DNA of 64,000 nucleotides from Gadus chalcogrammus (Eukaryota; Chordata; Actinopteri; Gadiformes; Gadidae), in contig NC_079412.1 in assembly GCF_026213295.1 (NCBI RefSeq), positions 1,415,656-1,479,655 on the forward strand. Reading direction: 5' to 3'. The notes under the pieces were generated by a model, which saw nothing but the letters and a program-made list of their open reading frames with translations, made no database searches and had not been told where the DNA came from. The position numbers were made by a program, and so were the translations under genes. The stretch's first letter is position 1, and each line of letters begins with the position of its first letter. This document shows positions 1 through 12,235 of the stretch, in pieces.

Positions 1-181
1 ATGTTGCAGTCATACTGACCTATGTTTTAATAAAAGTGCTTGCAACATCTCACATTTGGCTTTTGACTTAGAAAAAAAACATCTAACCCGCTCTATAGAA
101 AATATCGAGATATATATCGTATATCGCCATTCAGCCAAAAAATATCGGGATATCATATTTTGCCCATATCGTGCAGCCCTA
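1..181. mobile_element. hAT-like element, right terminal fragment
   Basis: The segment is rich in ATATCG-type words and ends in GTGCAGCCCTA, the reverse complement of the TAGGGCTG-type terminus found on two complete hAT-like elements in this window (30251 and 54833). The LINE sequence starts immediately after position 181, so this looks like the right end of an insertion whose left end lies before the window. No coding capacity is seen. The target duplication cannot be checked. Confidence 0.5.
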
Positions 182-2190
182 TGGTGGGGGAGCGGAGCTG
201 ATGTGGCGTGCCAACAAGGATGGCTTCCGTTTTATGGCTGTTAAGTTGTAGGAAGTTGAGCTTCATCCACGCCTCTATCTCCTCCAGGCAGGTGGTCAGT
301 GTGGATGTTGGCAGAGGGGCAGAAGAAGTGGGGGTTGTCCTGATGTAGAGCTGTGTATCATCAGCATAGCAGTGGTAAGATAAGCCATGCCTGCTAATGA
401 CACTACCCAGGGGGAGCATGTACAGTGAGAACAGTGTTGGGCCCAACACCGAGCCCTGGGGGACACCGCAGGTGACGTTGTTGGTGTGTGATTTTGCTTT
501 GCCCAGGGCGACGTGCTCAGTTCTGTCAGTGAGGTACGAGGTGAACCAGTTCTTTACATTTCCTGATAGTCCAATGGTGTATTGCAGGCAGTGAAGGAGA
601 ATATTGTGGTCAACCGTATCAAAAGCAGCTGTTAAGTCCAGGAGGATGAGGAGAGATGGGGAGCCGGTGTCTGCTGCCATCAGGAGGTCATTTGTGACCC
701 TGACCAAAGCTGTTTCTGTACTGTGGCCATAGCGGAAACCAGACTGGAATTTTTCAAACAAGTGATGTTGTATGAGGTGATCCTGGAGTTGTGCTTCAAC
801 TGTTTTTTCCAGAACTTTTGACAGAAATGGGAGATTTGAGATGGGCCTGTAGTTGGAGAGGACTTCTGGATCAAGGGTAGGTTTTTTTTAATGTTGGTCT
901 GATGACAGCAGTTTTTAATGCAGATGGGATATGGCCGGCCAGGAGGGAGTGGTTAATGATATTGGTGATAAGTGGAGAGACAGCAGAGATGTTGGCCTTC
1001 AGCAGAGCTGTAGGGAAGGGGTCTAGTGCACAGGTGGATGGCTTCATTTTCCTGATGACGTCCTCCACCTCTTCCTTTGTGATGCTGGAGAAGGAGCAGA
1101 GGGTCTGGACAGAGTCAATCGGTGGGTCAGCAGTTGGAAGGGGCAGGACAGTAGTGGTGGAGAGGTGTGAGCGGATGTTATTCACTTTTTGTTTAAAAAA
1201 GTTGATGTGCATGTTGCACCTCTCCGTGGTGACATCAGATTGGGATGGTAAAGGGGGTTTGAGAAGGTGATTGATAGTTGAAAAGAGCTGTTTGAAGTTA
1301 CCAGGGCTATTGTTGATTATTGTGGAATTGAACCTGGACCGTGCATTATTCAGGGCTTCAGCATATGCCCTCCTGTGTTCCCTGTATGCCTGTTTGTAAA
1401 CGGTCAGACCAGAGGCCTTGAGTCGCCGCTCAAGGACACGCCCAGCCGCCTTCATTGTACGTAGTTCACTGGTGTACCAGGGTGCGGAGCGCGAGAAGGA
1501 AACTGACCTCGATGTTAAGGGTGTGTGGAGATCCAGGAGACTGCTCAGGGACTGGTTGTATAAGTCCACTGAGTCAGCAACAGAGAGGGAGTCAGTTGAG
1601 CCCGAGGAGAGATGTTGAAGGTCCAGGGCCAGGGCATCCATGTTGATATTTTTCACATTCCTGAAGTGGATCTGCCGCTTTTGTTTGGTGTGGGAGGAAG
1701 GAAACAGCACACAACTTTATTGACACAACTCTGTGATCCGAGACGCCAAGATCACAGACCTGCTGATGGGGGCGGAGTTTGAGATGACCAGGTCAATTGT
1801 GTGTCCTCTGGAGTGTGTGGGGGCATCAACATGTTGTTGTAGGTTGAGGGAGTCTAGCAGCTGAAGAAAATCAGCAGCGGGCTGGCATGAGGGGGTGTCA
1901 ACATGAATATTTAAATCACCCAGAATGATGGTATTGGCAGAGGTAGTACAGAGTGTTGTGAGGAAATCAGACATTTCCGGGATGAAAGCAGAGTTGGGTT
2001 TTGGGGGCCTGTATATGAGTAGAACAGTAATGGGATGCATGTGAATGCAAGACATTCACAGGAGGAAGTTGTAGGCAGCACCATGGGGGACAACTCCAGG
2101 TCCTGTTTGTGGATGACAGCTAGGCCACCACCGCGTCCAGTTCTGCGGGCTGCCTCCAAGTAACTGTAGCCTGGGGCATCGGCGTCGGCA
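182..2190 (-). pseudogene. L2-clade LINE, endonuclease-reverse transcriptase ORF, frameshifted
   Basis: Reading the minus strand, the 5' part (about 2190-1717) encodes an endonuclease-like segment with GRGGGLAVIH and ILGDLNIHVD. The middle (1710-871) encodes the linker and start of a reverse transcriptase, including KPSTCALDPFPTALLK. The 3' part (761-153) encodes the catalytic core with LLDLTAAFDTVDH, GVPQGSVLGP and YADDTQLY. This order fits an L2/Maui-type non-LTR retrotransposon. The frame changes near 1715, 875 and 750, so the copy is dead. The 3' end is cut at 182 by the hAT fragment. The clade call comes from remembered signatures; CR1 or Rex-type relatives are possible. Confidence 0.8.
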
Positions 2191-3690
2191 GACCCTTTTC
2201 ACCGGGGCACGTGCCCCGTTGTGGATCTGCGGTGCCTGGGTATGCCTGGGGCACTGATTTTTTAATTTATTTATTTATTTATACCTTTAATTTTTTTTTA
2301 TTTAAGTCTGACTCATCTGGCAATCTACAGAATGCATGCTTGCATTTTTTTTTCTTAAAATAGGCCTATAGACTACCACTTTCGTAAGAATTTAAGTCCG
2401 ACATACGGACAGAGTAATTAGAATCCACTTGCGGCCACTCGGAGCATGTTGCAGCCGGAGAGTTGCCTGTAACACAGAGCCAGGAGTTCGTCATATCTTA
2501 GGCTATCTTTTCGAAACACGGTACTACTAGTCCTCCTAGTAAAGACACAAAACATTGATTGTACAAAATTTGACACCCTGAAGAAATTTACTATTTGAAT
2601 TACGTCAATAGAATGCATGGTGCCCCCCTCATTGGCCGGCCGCTGCAATGAAATGTACGTGACGAATGCACACACTGAGGAGAGAATCATTCTCCTTGAT
2701 ATCGACTTTTTGAACCTGTCCAGCACAGCGTCAGCGACCATTCAAGTGAAGTAAACAGTAAGCGTTACATTTTTATCCTCTGGAAGCATAGAATGTCTAA
2801 CAAATGTGTATGTCTAACAAATGTGTATGCCAAAAAAAATTTTGCTCGCACGCTCGCATTGCCATTTGGTGCCAGATTGTGCCCCAGTATGGTAGTGGGT
2901 GGGCTGACCATAAATAAAGTTTCTCCCTGAGCCTCTGTGGATATATCGAGGTCTACGCAATAGTCCTAGCTGCTTAATGGTGGAAATACAGGGTGGGATG
3001 GAGCAATTGTTGTACTTCAGCAGCTGTGGGGCGAAGTACGTCAACATCGAACCAGCCAGAGTGATGTTAGCCTGTTAGCAGCTAGGTAGGTACGGACCCG
3101 AAGCATCTGGGGAAGAACTGGGAGGCAGTGCAGAAAATCCACGAGACAGAAGAGACAGCTTTGCAGGTTGACCAGGGCATATTCCTCACCAGGATCACCA
3201 AAAACAACGCCAGCAGTGACCAGGAAAATGTCACTACTTGTTTTTAGTCGTGTTTTTAGCCGTTGCTAGGGACGCCAAAATAGCAAGTGAGCTACACGGC
3301 TCTTCACAATAACACTGGAAAAACTAAAGACAGTCCATAAGCTTGCTTTTCATCGCTGATGTAGCTTGCAGGGAACCAAGTAGAGATTATATGTCCACAA
3401 AAAATCACTTTTTAAAATAAAATTGGCCAAAATTGGCCCAAAAATTGCTTGGAGAAGCGGCGAACAGGCAGCCAGCGTCTTCTCCAGCTGACGTCCTTCA
3501 CATTCTGTGAAGAACATACACAGTATTTCACATTCTGTGAAATACTGTGTGAATTGATCTTAGTAAAATAAATTAGGAATCCTATATTTAAGACTGACAC
3601 GCCCATTATTTTTAGGAGTTTCTCCTAAATTAGCCACTTGGGTGCTACTTTTAGACCTTAGATTCTTTGTGAATACGGCCCGAGGTTCCT
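2191..3690. other. Unassigned intergenic DNA
   Basis: No gene is recognised here. A minus-strand open frame of 107 codons at 2418-2741 has no motif I know and could be transposon-derived. A short hairpin at 3519-3549 has 14-nt arms and a 3-nt loop. The last part, ending in GAATACGGCCCG, looks like the 5' side of a transposon, but I could not define ends. Confidence 0.35.
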
Positions 3691-3846
3691 GATTTGGACA
3701 AACCAATCTCACAACAGGAAATAATGGAGGTTATTAAATCGTTAAGTACTCGGAAATCGCCAGGTCCCGATGGTTTTCCTAGTAAATTCAATGCTACATT
3801 TTCTACACAGCTAACCTCCATCTTGTCTGCTATGTTTTTAGATTAA
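3691..3846 (+). pseudogene. L1-type LINE reverse transcriptase fragment
   Basis: One plus-strand frame of about 50 codons reads through IMEVIKSLSTRKSPGPDGFP, the conserved start of the reverse transcriptase domain in L1/Tx1-clade LINEs, then stops at 3844. The fragment has no upstream endonuclease and no catalytic YADD box, so it is a truncated relic. It differs clearly from the L2, Rex1 and RTE copies elsewhere in the window. Confidence 0.65.
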
Positions 3847-3889
3847 TTTAAATCAGGATATCTTCCAACACCCTTAAAAAAAATAAAAG

Positions 3890-4290
3890 AGGCAAAGTCA
3901 TCTTTATTGTCAATTACTTCACATGTAGACATACAAAGCAATCGAGAAGACGTTTCTCGCTATCACACGGTGAACAGATAAAGTGCACATGCACAACAGA
4001 TAAGACAACACTGAAAGTTAAAAACAGATAAGACAACACAAAAAGTAAACATTGAAGTGCACAAGAGATAAGGACATTACTAATGTTAAAAAGATAGACA
4101 ATAAAATAATAAAATCTAAGAGTAGCAGCATAAGTTTCTGTATAAGTTAAGTTGAGTTGTGGTAGTGCAAAAAAGTAATCAGTAATGGCAGCAAACGTTC
4201 TGTTAGATATATTTGTAACAGTAACGTTAATTAGTGATGGGTCGTTCGCGACCGAATAAGTTTGAATGAACAAATCTTTAACAAGAACGA
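3890..4290 (-). mobile_element. LINE 3'-tail-like fragment
   Basis: The segment opens with GTCATCTTTATTGTCAATT, resembling the reverse complement of the 3' untranslated end of fish LINEs; a related opening occurs at 59478 where the coding part is also present. It contains no reverse transcriptase here. From about 4230 the sequence resembles the hAT-like element at 63150 (repeated GTTCGT words). Boundaries are approximate. Confidence 0.35.
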
Positions 4291-4349
4291 ACCGAACTGA
4301 TTCCTCTCTCTCGTTCGTCTCGTTCGTTCTCAGACTTGACTCCTCCCAG

Positions 4350-4804
4350 TGTCATGGTCCGCCCCTGGTTTTCCCATTCACCTGCCTGCCACCCTGATCT
4401 CCCCTAATTGACCCTACCACCTTCACCTGTGCTCCTCCTATAACAGTCCTCTCCTTTCACTCAGTCCTTGCCAAATTGTCTCTTGTTTCATTCAGAGCTT
4501 TCCCGCAACTCCCGATTGACTTTGTCTACTCCACTCTGCCTGTTAACGAACCCTCACCTGCCTGACCTCCTGCCTGCCGTCCAGTCCCTGTCGGTCTGCC
4601 TGCTCCTCTGTCCCCGTCTCCTGATCCACCTGCCTGCCTTCCTGTTATCGACCCTTCGCCTGCCTGACCTCCCGCCCGACGTCGAGTCCCTGTCGGTCGG
4701 TCTGCTCTCTGCCTGCCGGATCCTGTAACAGAATAAATCCTTGAAACTGTCCTACAACTGTTGTCTGTCTGTGCACCTGGGTTCTGCCTAACCCCCCCGT
4801 TACA
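4350..4804 (+). mobile_element. Probable solo LTR (455 bp)
   Basis: The segment begins TGTCATGG and ends CCGTTACA, giving the TG...CA ends of an LTR. An AATAAA lies about 70 bp before the end, as expected for the R region. Two imperfect copies of a roughly 105-bp pyrimidine-rich unit lie inside (about 4545-4715). The last part shares a CTGTCTGTGCACCTGGGTTC-like stretch with the reverse-orientation fragment at 13203. No target duplication was found, so ends may be slightly off or rearranged. Confidence 0.5.
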
Positions 4805-6109
4805 GGTAGGCCTACCGTAAAACTTCAATAGCCCAGGCTTTTATTTGTTTCAATCAAAGCAAAACATCAACCATCAACAAAACTCTTGCTCCGCAAAGAT
4901 GGTAAGTACTATAACATTTATTTAAACCAGTAGGAATATTCCTACCGTACGTAGGCCTATACACATTACCAGGCTATCGAATAACGCCTACACACACGGT
5001 GGCGGAGTGGTAATCGGGAGAGTCGGGAGAATTCCCGGTGGGCCGTTAACGTTTCGGGGCTGTCGGGCTGATGAATGCGGGATAACAATATTGCGTTTAT
5101 AAAATTCCTTGCAGCGCCGTCCGGCAGCCTGAGCTGTGCGCCCGCATCCTCTCACTCACTCAACAGAATGCAACACTCACAAACTGTCAACGTCACAACC
5201 AAGTCAATTTTTGTCTAGAGGGAAGTAACTGAGCGGCACCTCCCGAAGTGGTACAGCCCAGGTGGTCAGAAAGAAGTCACAGCTAATGACAACATTGAAC
5301 TCTTGTGCAGGCTCGAACAGAGCGACACACAAACACACACGCACACACTTTTAAGGAGTTTTCCACCCGCTCTGTATCCTTGCTTGCTTGGTGTGCTTGT
5401 TTTGTTTCCGGTGAAGCTAGATCCGGTATCGTTTTGCAGTTTTTCTGACGTGACTAGTTGTTGCTAGACAGCAGGTGAAAAAACGACAACGTTTGCCAAG
5501 CCAAAAGAGCGTTAATCGCGCAATAAAATAATTTACGCCGTTAAAATTGGTTTGCGTTAACGCCGTTAAAGCACTAATTTAAATGTATCATATTTAGACA
5601 TTTTAGATGTAGGATCACCCAACAGTCTTTATTTTCTGCAATGCAATTTTTGGGATTATCAAGACATAAAAAAATAACCACCAAAACTACAAATGAATAT
5701 GCATGCAAAATTAGATGAATACATAATTTTTACTTTATAACATATTTTATTAACTTTTTCACAGTTTTGACCAATTTAAACTGTAACAATAGGCTTATGA
5801 ACACTGTTATGGATTAACATTATGGACACTGTCAAATCTGTGTTGTTAGAATTTAAAAGCCATTCTGTAACAAGTTAAGGAGGTTTATTCTCTGCTGGGG
5901 TCACCGCGTATCCAAATTCACGAGACGCACTTACACCAGAGTGGACCTTCTGAAGCTTCAACACGCTTGCCAAAAAGTTCACTTATCACCAGAACAACAG
6001 GATTTCATACCAAAAACGCTGATAAAGAACGGAATACAGAGGAAAAGAGGATAGAGAGGAGGGATTAGGAACAGGATTAGGAGACGTAAGTAAATGATTT
6101 CACAGCTTG
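4805..6109. other. Intergenic DNA with transposon-like debris
   Basis: No gene is recognised. Around 5500-5575 the words CGCCGTTAAA and GCGTTAACGCCGTTAAAGC resemble the end of a fish hAT-like element. Around 4990-5060 there is another repeat-like block (AGTCGGGAGAATTCCC). From 5580 to 6100 the DNA is AT-rich and featureless apart from a possible beginning of the Rex1-type LINE near 6110. Confidence 0.3.
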
Positions 6110-6208
6110 TGAGATACACTGCTCACGCCACTACGAAATCAGGACGGTGTCGTTTCGTCCCCACTATCTTCCCCTTGAATTTCAACAACTGACTGTAATT
6201 CTTGTTAA

Positions 6209-7302
6209 AGGGGTAGTTCGGAATTTTGGACATAGGGCCTGATTCCGAAGTGAGCATTGGTATTCTATATCACTGGAGACAGTTTTCAACACATTTCATT
6301 CAGTCCTTCTAGTTGCAGAGTTCGCTCGTGCTAGGCTAGCGCAAGTCAACGGGCAATGCTAGCCTGCTATTAAAAACAGTCTTACCCACTCCACAGTACA
6401 CCCGAGGTAAATCAATTATAACGACAGACTATACATCTAAATGTCTGTTTATAGAATAATATTAGAAATAAAACCAACCTTGCATTGCATTGCATTTTGA
6501 GGGAATTGCGGGGTCTCAGCAGCAGTGTTTATATTCCTGTACGTAGGCTACGGCAGCGGCGGACTGATACCTAGGTTACCTGCCGCTGTCATTGCTACAA
6601 ACGCAGAGTACAGTGAACGAAGGAATTCTACAAGCGTATTAAATTAACAAGATATGGCCACGTTTGGAGGAGTTAGCGATGCATCTGCTTTTGAAGACGA
6701 TTATGAGGAATTTGTTGTATCCAACGAACCGTACATGTACGAGCCGGTGTTTTGATGTCAAAGCCAGCAGCAACAAGCCACAGTTGAGTCCTTTCTGGAT
6801 CTCGCACTGGAAATTGGTGGAAACTTTGTGGTGCCCATCTGTACCGTTTATTTCTACAATTTCTAAAAGCACACTGAACCATCATGTTGCCTGGTCGTTC
6901 AATTGCGCTTCTGTCCCACGCTTCTCTGTTTACGTTCTTCTGTCGTGATTCGGTTACAAACCTAACCAGCGCATAGTAGAATTCCGCTTCTGCTGAGAAA
7001 GTAGTCCCTCGATGATTCATGCGATGCTTGGTTAGTTTTATTTCTAACATTATTCTATCAACACAGACATTTAAATCTATAGTCTGGCGGTATAATTGAT
7101 TTACCTCGGGTGTACTGTGGAGTGGGTAAGACTGTTTTTAATAGCAGGCTAGCATTGCCCATTGACTTGCGCTAGCCTAGCACGAGCGAACTCTGCAACT
7201 AGAAGGACTGAATGAAATGTGTTGAAAACTGTCTCCAGTGATATAGAATACCAATGCTCACTTCGGAATCAGGCCCTATGTCCAAAATTCCGAACTACCC
7301 CT
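6209..7302. mobile_element. Kolobok-like DNA element with long inverted repeats, TTAA target duplication
   Basis: The element begins AGGGGTAGTTCGGAATTTTG and ends in its reverse complement, with TTAA on both sides (6205-6208 and 7303-7306). Inverted arms are about 270 bp each (6209-6480 and 7030-7302). TTAA duplication is typical of Kolobok and piggyBac elements; the ends are not piggyBac-like. A 33-codon open frame from 6654 to 6755 begins MATFGGVSDASAFEDDYEEF and resembles the start of a protein encoded by fish transposons, but it stops early. It lies inside the Rex1-type LINE. Confidence 0.8.
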
Positions 7303-7639
7303 TTAATGTCACTGGCCCTGACAACGCGCTAGCAGCAGAGCGCATTATAGAATGCTACAGCAATGCCGTCTCCAGGGCATCTGACCAGCCTGTATTTTTG
7401 CTTGGAGATTTCAACAGCTTTGACGTCATCACACTTCTCCCACAGTTAGAGCAATATGTGACATCTCCAAAACGTTTGGACAGGACGCTGGATTTATGTC
7501 TAAGAAACATTCCTGGTGCATATGTATCAAAGCCCCGCCCTGCCCTTGGGTCGTCAGATCATAATGTTATTTTACTACTGCCTAAGTATAGACAAAAATA
7601 CTTAAAAAACACACAAAATCCAGACCAAAACCATCCAGG

Positions 7640-7979
7640 TGTTAAACCTTTCCTGTTCCTTGGCTCTCAGACCGTAGTCGGGGAGCACAGGGGAGACGTT
7701 CCCTCCAGGGCCGATGTCCTTTTGGGGGTAACACCCTTCACTATAACCGGCAGTGGGTCTGTTTATAGGTCGGAAGACACGGTCACGGATTCTTGGTGTT
7801 TGGTACTTTATTTAACAGTACACGTAACTCGAAAAACACAACCGGACTGGTTTAATTCCTCCTAGACTGACACTCACTCAATCGCTCGTTCACTCATTAG
7901 TCTACTCATTCGCTGACGTCACTCACACACACACACACACAGACATTCTCGCGCACACACATACGCCACTCTCGTAACA
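7640..7979. mobile_element. Solo LTR (340 bp)
   Basis: The segment starts TGTTAAACC and ends TCGTAACA, and is flanked by the 4-bp duplication CAGG (7636-7639 and 7980-7983). Removing it joins the LINE frame on either side. A related copy lies at 30944 inside another transposon. No internal retrotransposon sequence remains, so it is a recombination product of a full element. Confidence 0.8.
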
Positions 7980-8006
7980 CAGGTCTGGAATAATGATTCT
8001 TTAGAA

Positions 8007-9712
8007 CAGTGATTTTCAACCGTTGTGCCAGAGGGATCGTCAGGTGTGCCGTGGGAAATTTTCTAATATCACCTGATTATTCATTGTCGGGTATCTGTGC
8101 TGTGATAAAGTGTCACAGATAATGTAACGTAATTTTCGGACTATAAATCGCGCCTTTTTTCCCATTTTTCGATTCTGCGGCTTATATAACGGTGAGGCTA
8201 ATCTATGGATTTTTACAGCTAACGGCTCCTCGGAAAATTAGTATTCGAAGGCGCTTAAATCAGTATTCGGAGCTTTGTTGTTTTTTTTCCACGTACGTGA
8301 CGCTTCAAGAGCGAGGGAGGCAAACTATAAGCGTCAGCGACACCAAGCAGAGAAGCGAGAGAGGTGGAGGAAGTATAGATATCTTGTTTCCCTTTACTTT
8401 ATAACACAACATTAGCGGGATCTCGGGAGGAAAAGTAATCCTTGACGAAATGCTAACCTTAGTTGTTTGTTTACGTTCGCTGTACAGCGCTGCGCCAATC
8501 AACTGTGACTGGCTTGCTGCAGAGCGTGAGCGTCTTGGGAATACCCGGTCAATATAATGGATATAATATGGACACATAAGACAATCAATATTCGGTATTT
8601 GTTATGGATTTATTGTACAAATTCCCTGAAAAGATGCACGTTCCAGGATGAATTGAAAAGCTCCCGTAAGGGCTGAGATGGCAGAGGACAGCTGATTTGG
8701 AATGGAACAACAGCTGTTCGCTTTCACAGGGAAAAACTAAAGAACTTCAACCTACTTAGGCCTACTAATTAACGTTCAAAAGCTATTAAATATTCAACAC
8801 AATATGCAGATACTGTCAAAATCGGTTCCAGGGAGTATATAGGGATTATTAATGTTTTTGATGGTGTTTTTTTCTGGAACGAGTATTCGAATATTCGCTC
8901 GGAAAAACCAACGAGTATTTGAAGCCTGAAAAATGGCATTCGGGCCAGCCCTAATGGTAATTAAACATTAAAGCAGAGAGAGACTGAGAGCTGTTGAGGA
9001 AGAGCTTCGTGTGTGTCTTTCTACCATTCCTGCCAGGATATCCATTTTGTGTTCATCGAAACAGGCCCAGGTTTCAGACTAAGTGAGTATAAATACATTT
9101 AGAAACTATATTATTGACTACATGTGTTGGAGCTATGCAGTTCTCAGATTTAATTGTAAAACATTTATTTAGTTTGTTTGCTTAATATAAAATAATATGA
9201 CTTCTATGTTTATTTTTTATCGTTTGTATTATAAATTAGTTCGTTTGAGTTTGTTTATGCTTTTGTTTTGAAGTTATTACTAGCCTATATATATATATAG
9301 AGGTGGCGGGCATAGGTAAGACAGGCACTGGGAAGGGTCATGGTTTTTTACCAGCTGTAAGAGAGACAAAGGAGTGAGGCTGCTCACACTGTTGCACATT
9401 TGTTTTGTTTGCTTGGAAGATCGGAAAAATAAACCTGCAGAAATCTAAATTCACGACTGGACAGTTGACTCTTTCCCCTTCACTCCGTAAGATTCGTCCC
9501 CCCTGGTGCCTCAGTGGCTATTTTGATTACGTTGCTTTGTTTGATTTCTTAATTTTCAAGTTATTGTTTTATTGAGGACAAATCGCCACTACAATATGTA
9601 TTATATGTACTGTGTTAGAGGTTCATTTTGTGTCATTTTGGTTGGTGGTGTGCCCCAGGATTTTGTAAATGTAAAAAGTGCGCCGCGGCTCAAAAAAGGT
9701 TGAAAATCACTG
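8007..9712. mobile_element. hAT-like non-autonomous element (1.7 kb)
   Basis: Terminal inverted repeats CAGTGATTTTCAACC and GGTTGAAAATCACTG are flanked by the exact 8-bp duplication CTTTAGAA (7999-8006 and 9713-9720). The interior has no long transposase frame. It seems composite: an end resembling another hAT terminus (GGGCCAGCCCTA) is at about 8951, and a TTTTCGGACTATAAATCGC block begins near 8134. It lies inside the Rex1-type LINE. Confidence 0.85.
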
Positions 9713-10821
9713 CTTTAGAAAGGCTGAGAGGGTGTTTTGAGATTACAGTCTCAGAAATATTCTTCAAAGCATGTGACCTAAACATGCTGAATGAATCCAT
9801 ATGCTCCTACCTCTCATTTTGTTCTGATAGTGTTTTTCCAACCAAACAGATCCAAGCACTATGCCAACAACCTGCCGATGGTAACCAGAAATACTGTCAA
9901 TTGAAAAAAAAGGGAGCTGAAGCAGAAGACCAAGCTTGCCAAGATCAAAAGCAAGGACAAAATGGAGGAGAAGTTCACCAGTGGAGATGTGAGGGATGCC
10001 TGGAAGAGTCTGAACACCATGATGGGCAGAACTGAGAATGCTGCCAAGATACAATGCCCAGACCCTGTTGCCTTTGCTGAAGAACTAAACAGCCTCCATG
10101 CCAGATTCAACAGCACTGATTCTGTGGAGGATGGGGTCACATACAAATACCCCTTTGGATCCATCTGTGTAGAGGAGAAGAGGGTTGTTTCAATCTTTAC
10201 CCGTCTCCAGTTTACAAAAGCTCCCGGACCAGACAGGCTGAAGGGAAGGATATTGAAGCAGTGTGCAACCCAGCTGGGTGGTGTGATTACACAACTCCTT
10301 GGGCTTTTTCTGGATGCCAGCTTTGTTCCCAGGGCATGGAAGGAGACTACCATCATTCCTGTTCCTAAAAAGACTCATGCCAAAGCCCTGAACGATTTCC
10401 GACCTGTGGCACTCACCTCTATCCTCTGCAAATGTATGGAGAGTTGTTGCAGAGGAACTCACCACCATGGTTGGAGAAAGTCCGGATCTGTTGCAGTTTT
10501 CCTACAAACCAAGACGGGGTGTGGAGGATGCCAGTCTAGGTCTCCTGGACAATGTGACAATGCACCTCGACTCCCAACAGTCCTTTGTCAGGATTCTATT
10601 CATGGATTTTTCATCAGCCTTCAATGCAGTAAATATCAACACACTTCCACATCGCCTTTAGCAGCTACAAGTCAACCCAACACTGACACTCTGGATTAAG
10701 GCGTTCTTAATGAACAGACCCCAGCATGTGAGAGTGCATGGTGTAACATCTACCAACACCATTTTTAAATACAGGAGTCCCACAGTGATCTGTCTTGTTA
10801 CCAATTATCTTTTCTATATAC

Positions 10822-11280
10822 TGTAGCGGGCCAGTGGGTGTGGGGTTTCCACGCCACCAAGTCAAATGATACACACACACACCGAGAGCAGTTCAATAAG
10901 GTGGTTTATTCAGAAAAGACGAATAAATGTCACCAGGGTGGGGAAAAGGGTAATCCAGTGTCCGTAGTCCGTATTCCGTAGTCCAGGGGTCGTCACCGGG
11001 AGGGTTCTCACACAAAGCGGTTGGTACACAAATAATCTGTAAATGTTCAGGTTTCCTGCTCTCTTTGGCCACACACAGTTCGCAGAGGCTCACGCAGAGG
11101 CACTCCATGGTAGACTCGGTTCATGTGGTTGCATGCTCCCTTTTATCCCCAAGCACTCCTGCCTAATGCACCTCAGGCTTGCATCGTTAAGGGAGGCAGT
11201 CCCTGTAAAGCTTGGGGGTGGAGCCAGCATGCTGCCACATACCTCCCCTCAATCACCACCCCTCCCTGGCGTCTGCCACA
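10822..11280 (-). mobile_element. Solo LTR (459 bp)
   Basis: The segment runs from TGTAGCGGGC to GTCTGCCACA, with 4-bp duplication ATAC on both sides (10818-10821 and 11281-11284). Removal restores the LINE reading (IYT then NEIT). The word GGTTTATTCAG near 10900 is a reversed polyadenylation signal, so the LTR probably points to the minus strand. Confidence 0.8.
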
Positions 11281-11808
11281 ATACACAAATGAGATCACCT
11301 GCCTGATCAATAAACTAAAACTAAATATGCTGATGACATGGCGTTGGTGGCCCACCTGACAGACGAGCACACCCTGTCCACTTACAGGCAGTATGTCAGC
11401 GCCATGGCCTTGTTGTTCAAGGAGAGCTCACTGCAACTAAACATCAGCAAGACCAAAGAACTGTGTTGATAGGTGCTGGGCACCCGAAACCCCACATCCA
11501 CTCTCCACACCTTTAAGACTGGAGGGGCAAGTGGTTGAACAGGTTAAACATTTCAAGTTCCTTGGCACCCAGATTGACCACCGCCTGTCCTTCACCCAGC
11601 ATGCAGATGTCAGAAAGGACATTTTATTCACGGTTTATCTGATCTAATCTGTCATCTCCTTCAACATTACATCTAGGTACAGCTTCCAAACAAGCAGATG
11701 CAAGGGAAAACTGGCTAGGATAATTAAGCAGGCAAGCAAGATAACCATCATCCAAAAAAACAGCTTTCAGACCTGCACACTAAGGCAGTGGAGAGGAAGA
11801 CCAATCCC

Positions 11809-12080
11809 TCCCATTCCCTCCCGTCCCCTCTCCTGGATCCGTCCCGTCCCCTCTCCTGGATCCGTCCCGTCCCCTCTCCTGGATCCGTCCCGTCCCCTCT
11901 CCTGGATCCGTCCCGTCCCCTCTCCTGGATCCGTCCCGTCCCCTCTCCTGGATCCCTCCCGTCCCCTCTCCTGGATCCCTCCTGTCCCCTCTCCTGGATC
12001 CCTCCCGTCCCCTACCGTCCCCTCTCCTGGATCCCTCCCGTCCCCTACCGTCCCCTCTCCTGGATCCCTCCCGTCCCCTC
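11809..12080. repeat. 24-bp minisatellite inside LINE coding sequence
   Basis: About eleven copies of a 24-bp unit built around CTCTCCTGGATCC and GTCCCGTCCCC. The flanking sequence is the C-terminal part of the Rex1-type reverse transcriptase frame, so the array grew within a former coding region. Because 24 is a multiple of three the array stays open in both directions, which explains long open frames here that are not genes. Confidence 0.9.
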
Positions 12081-12235
12081 CCACCTCCTCCACGGCTGCT
12101 TTGAGCTGCTTCCGTCCGGCAGTAGATACGGAGTGCCTCTTGCCAAAACATCTCTATACAAAATCCTTCATACCCAAGGCAATACACACACACACAACAT
12201 TCTTCTTACACAAGCACCACATGCACACAATTACT

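Larger units (their letters stand above)
6110..12230 (+). pseudogene. Rex1-type LINE, split by four insertions and frameshifted
   Basis: The pieces of one LINE can be followed in order on the plus strand. Endonuclease start: about 6110-6208. Endonuclease: 7303-7635, with FLLGDFNSFD and LGSSDHNVI. Linker: 7984-7998 and 9721-10000. Reverse transcriptase: 10000-10820, with KAPGPDRLKG and SFVPRAWKETTIIPVPKK. YADD region: 11285-11460, with YADDMALVAHL. C-terminus: to about 12170, with FELLPSGSRY. The gaps are a Kolobok-like element, a solo LTR, a hAT element and a second solo LTR, each with its own target duplication. Reading frame changes near 10455 and a stop near 11466 show the LINE is dead. 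The family name is inferred from remembered Rex1 signatures. Confidence 0.78.

Noticed and set aside
7254..7865. 203-codon frame as a host gene
   Set aside because: It mixes the end of a Kolobok-like element, a LINE endonuclease piece and a solo LTR.
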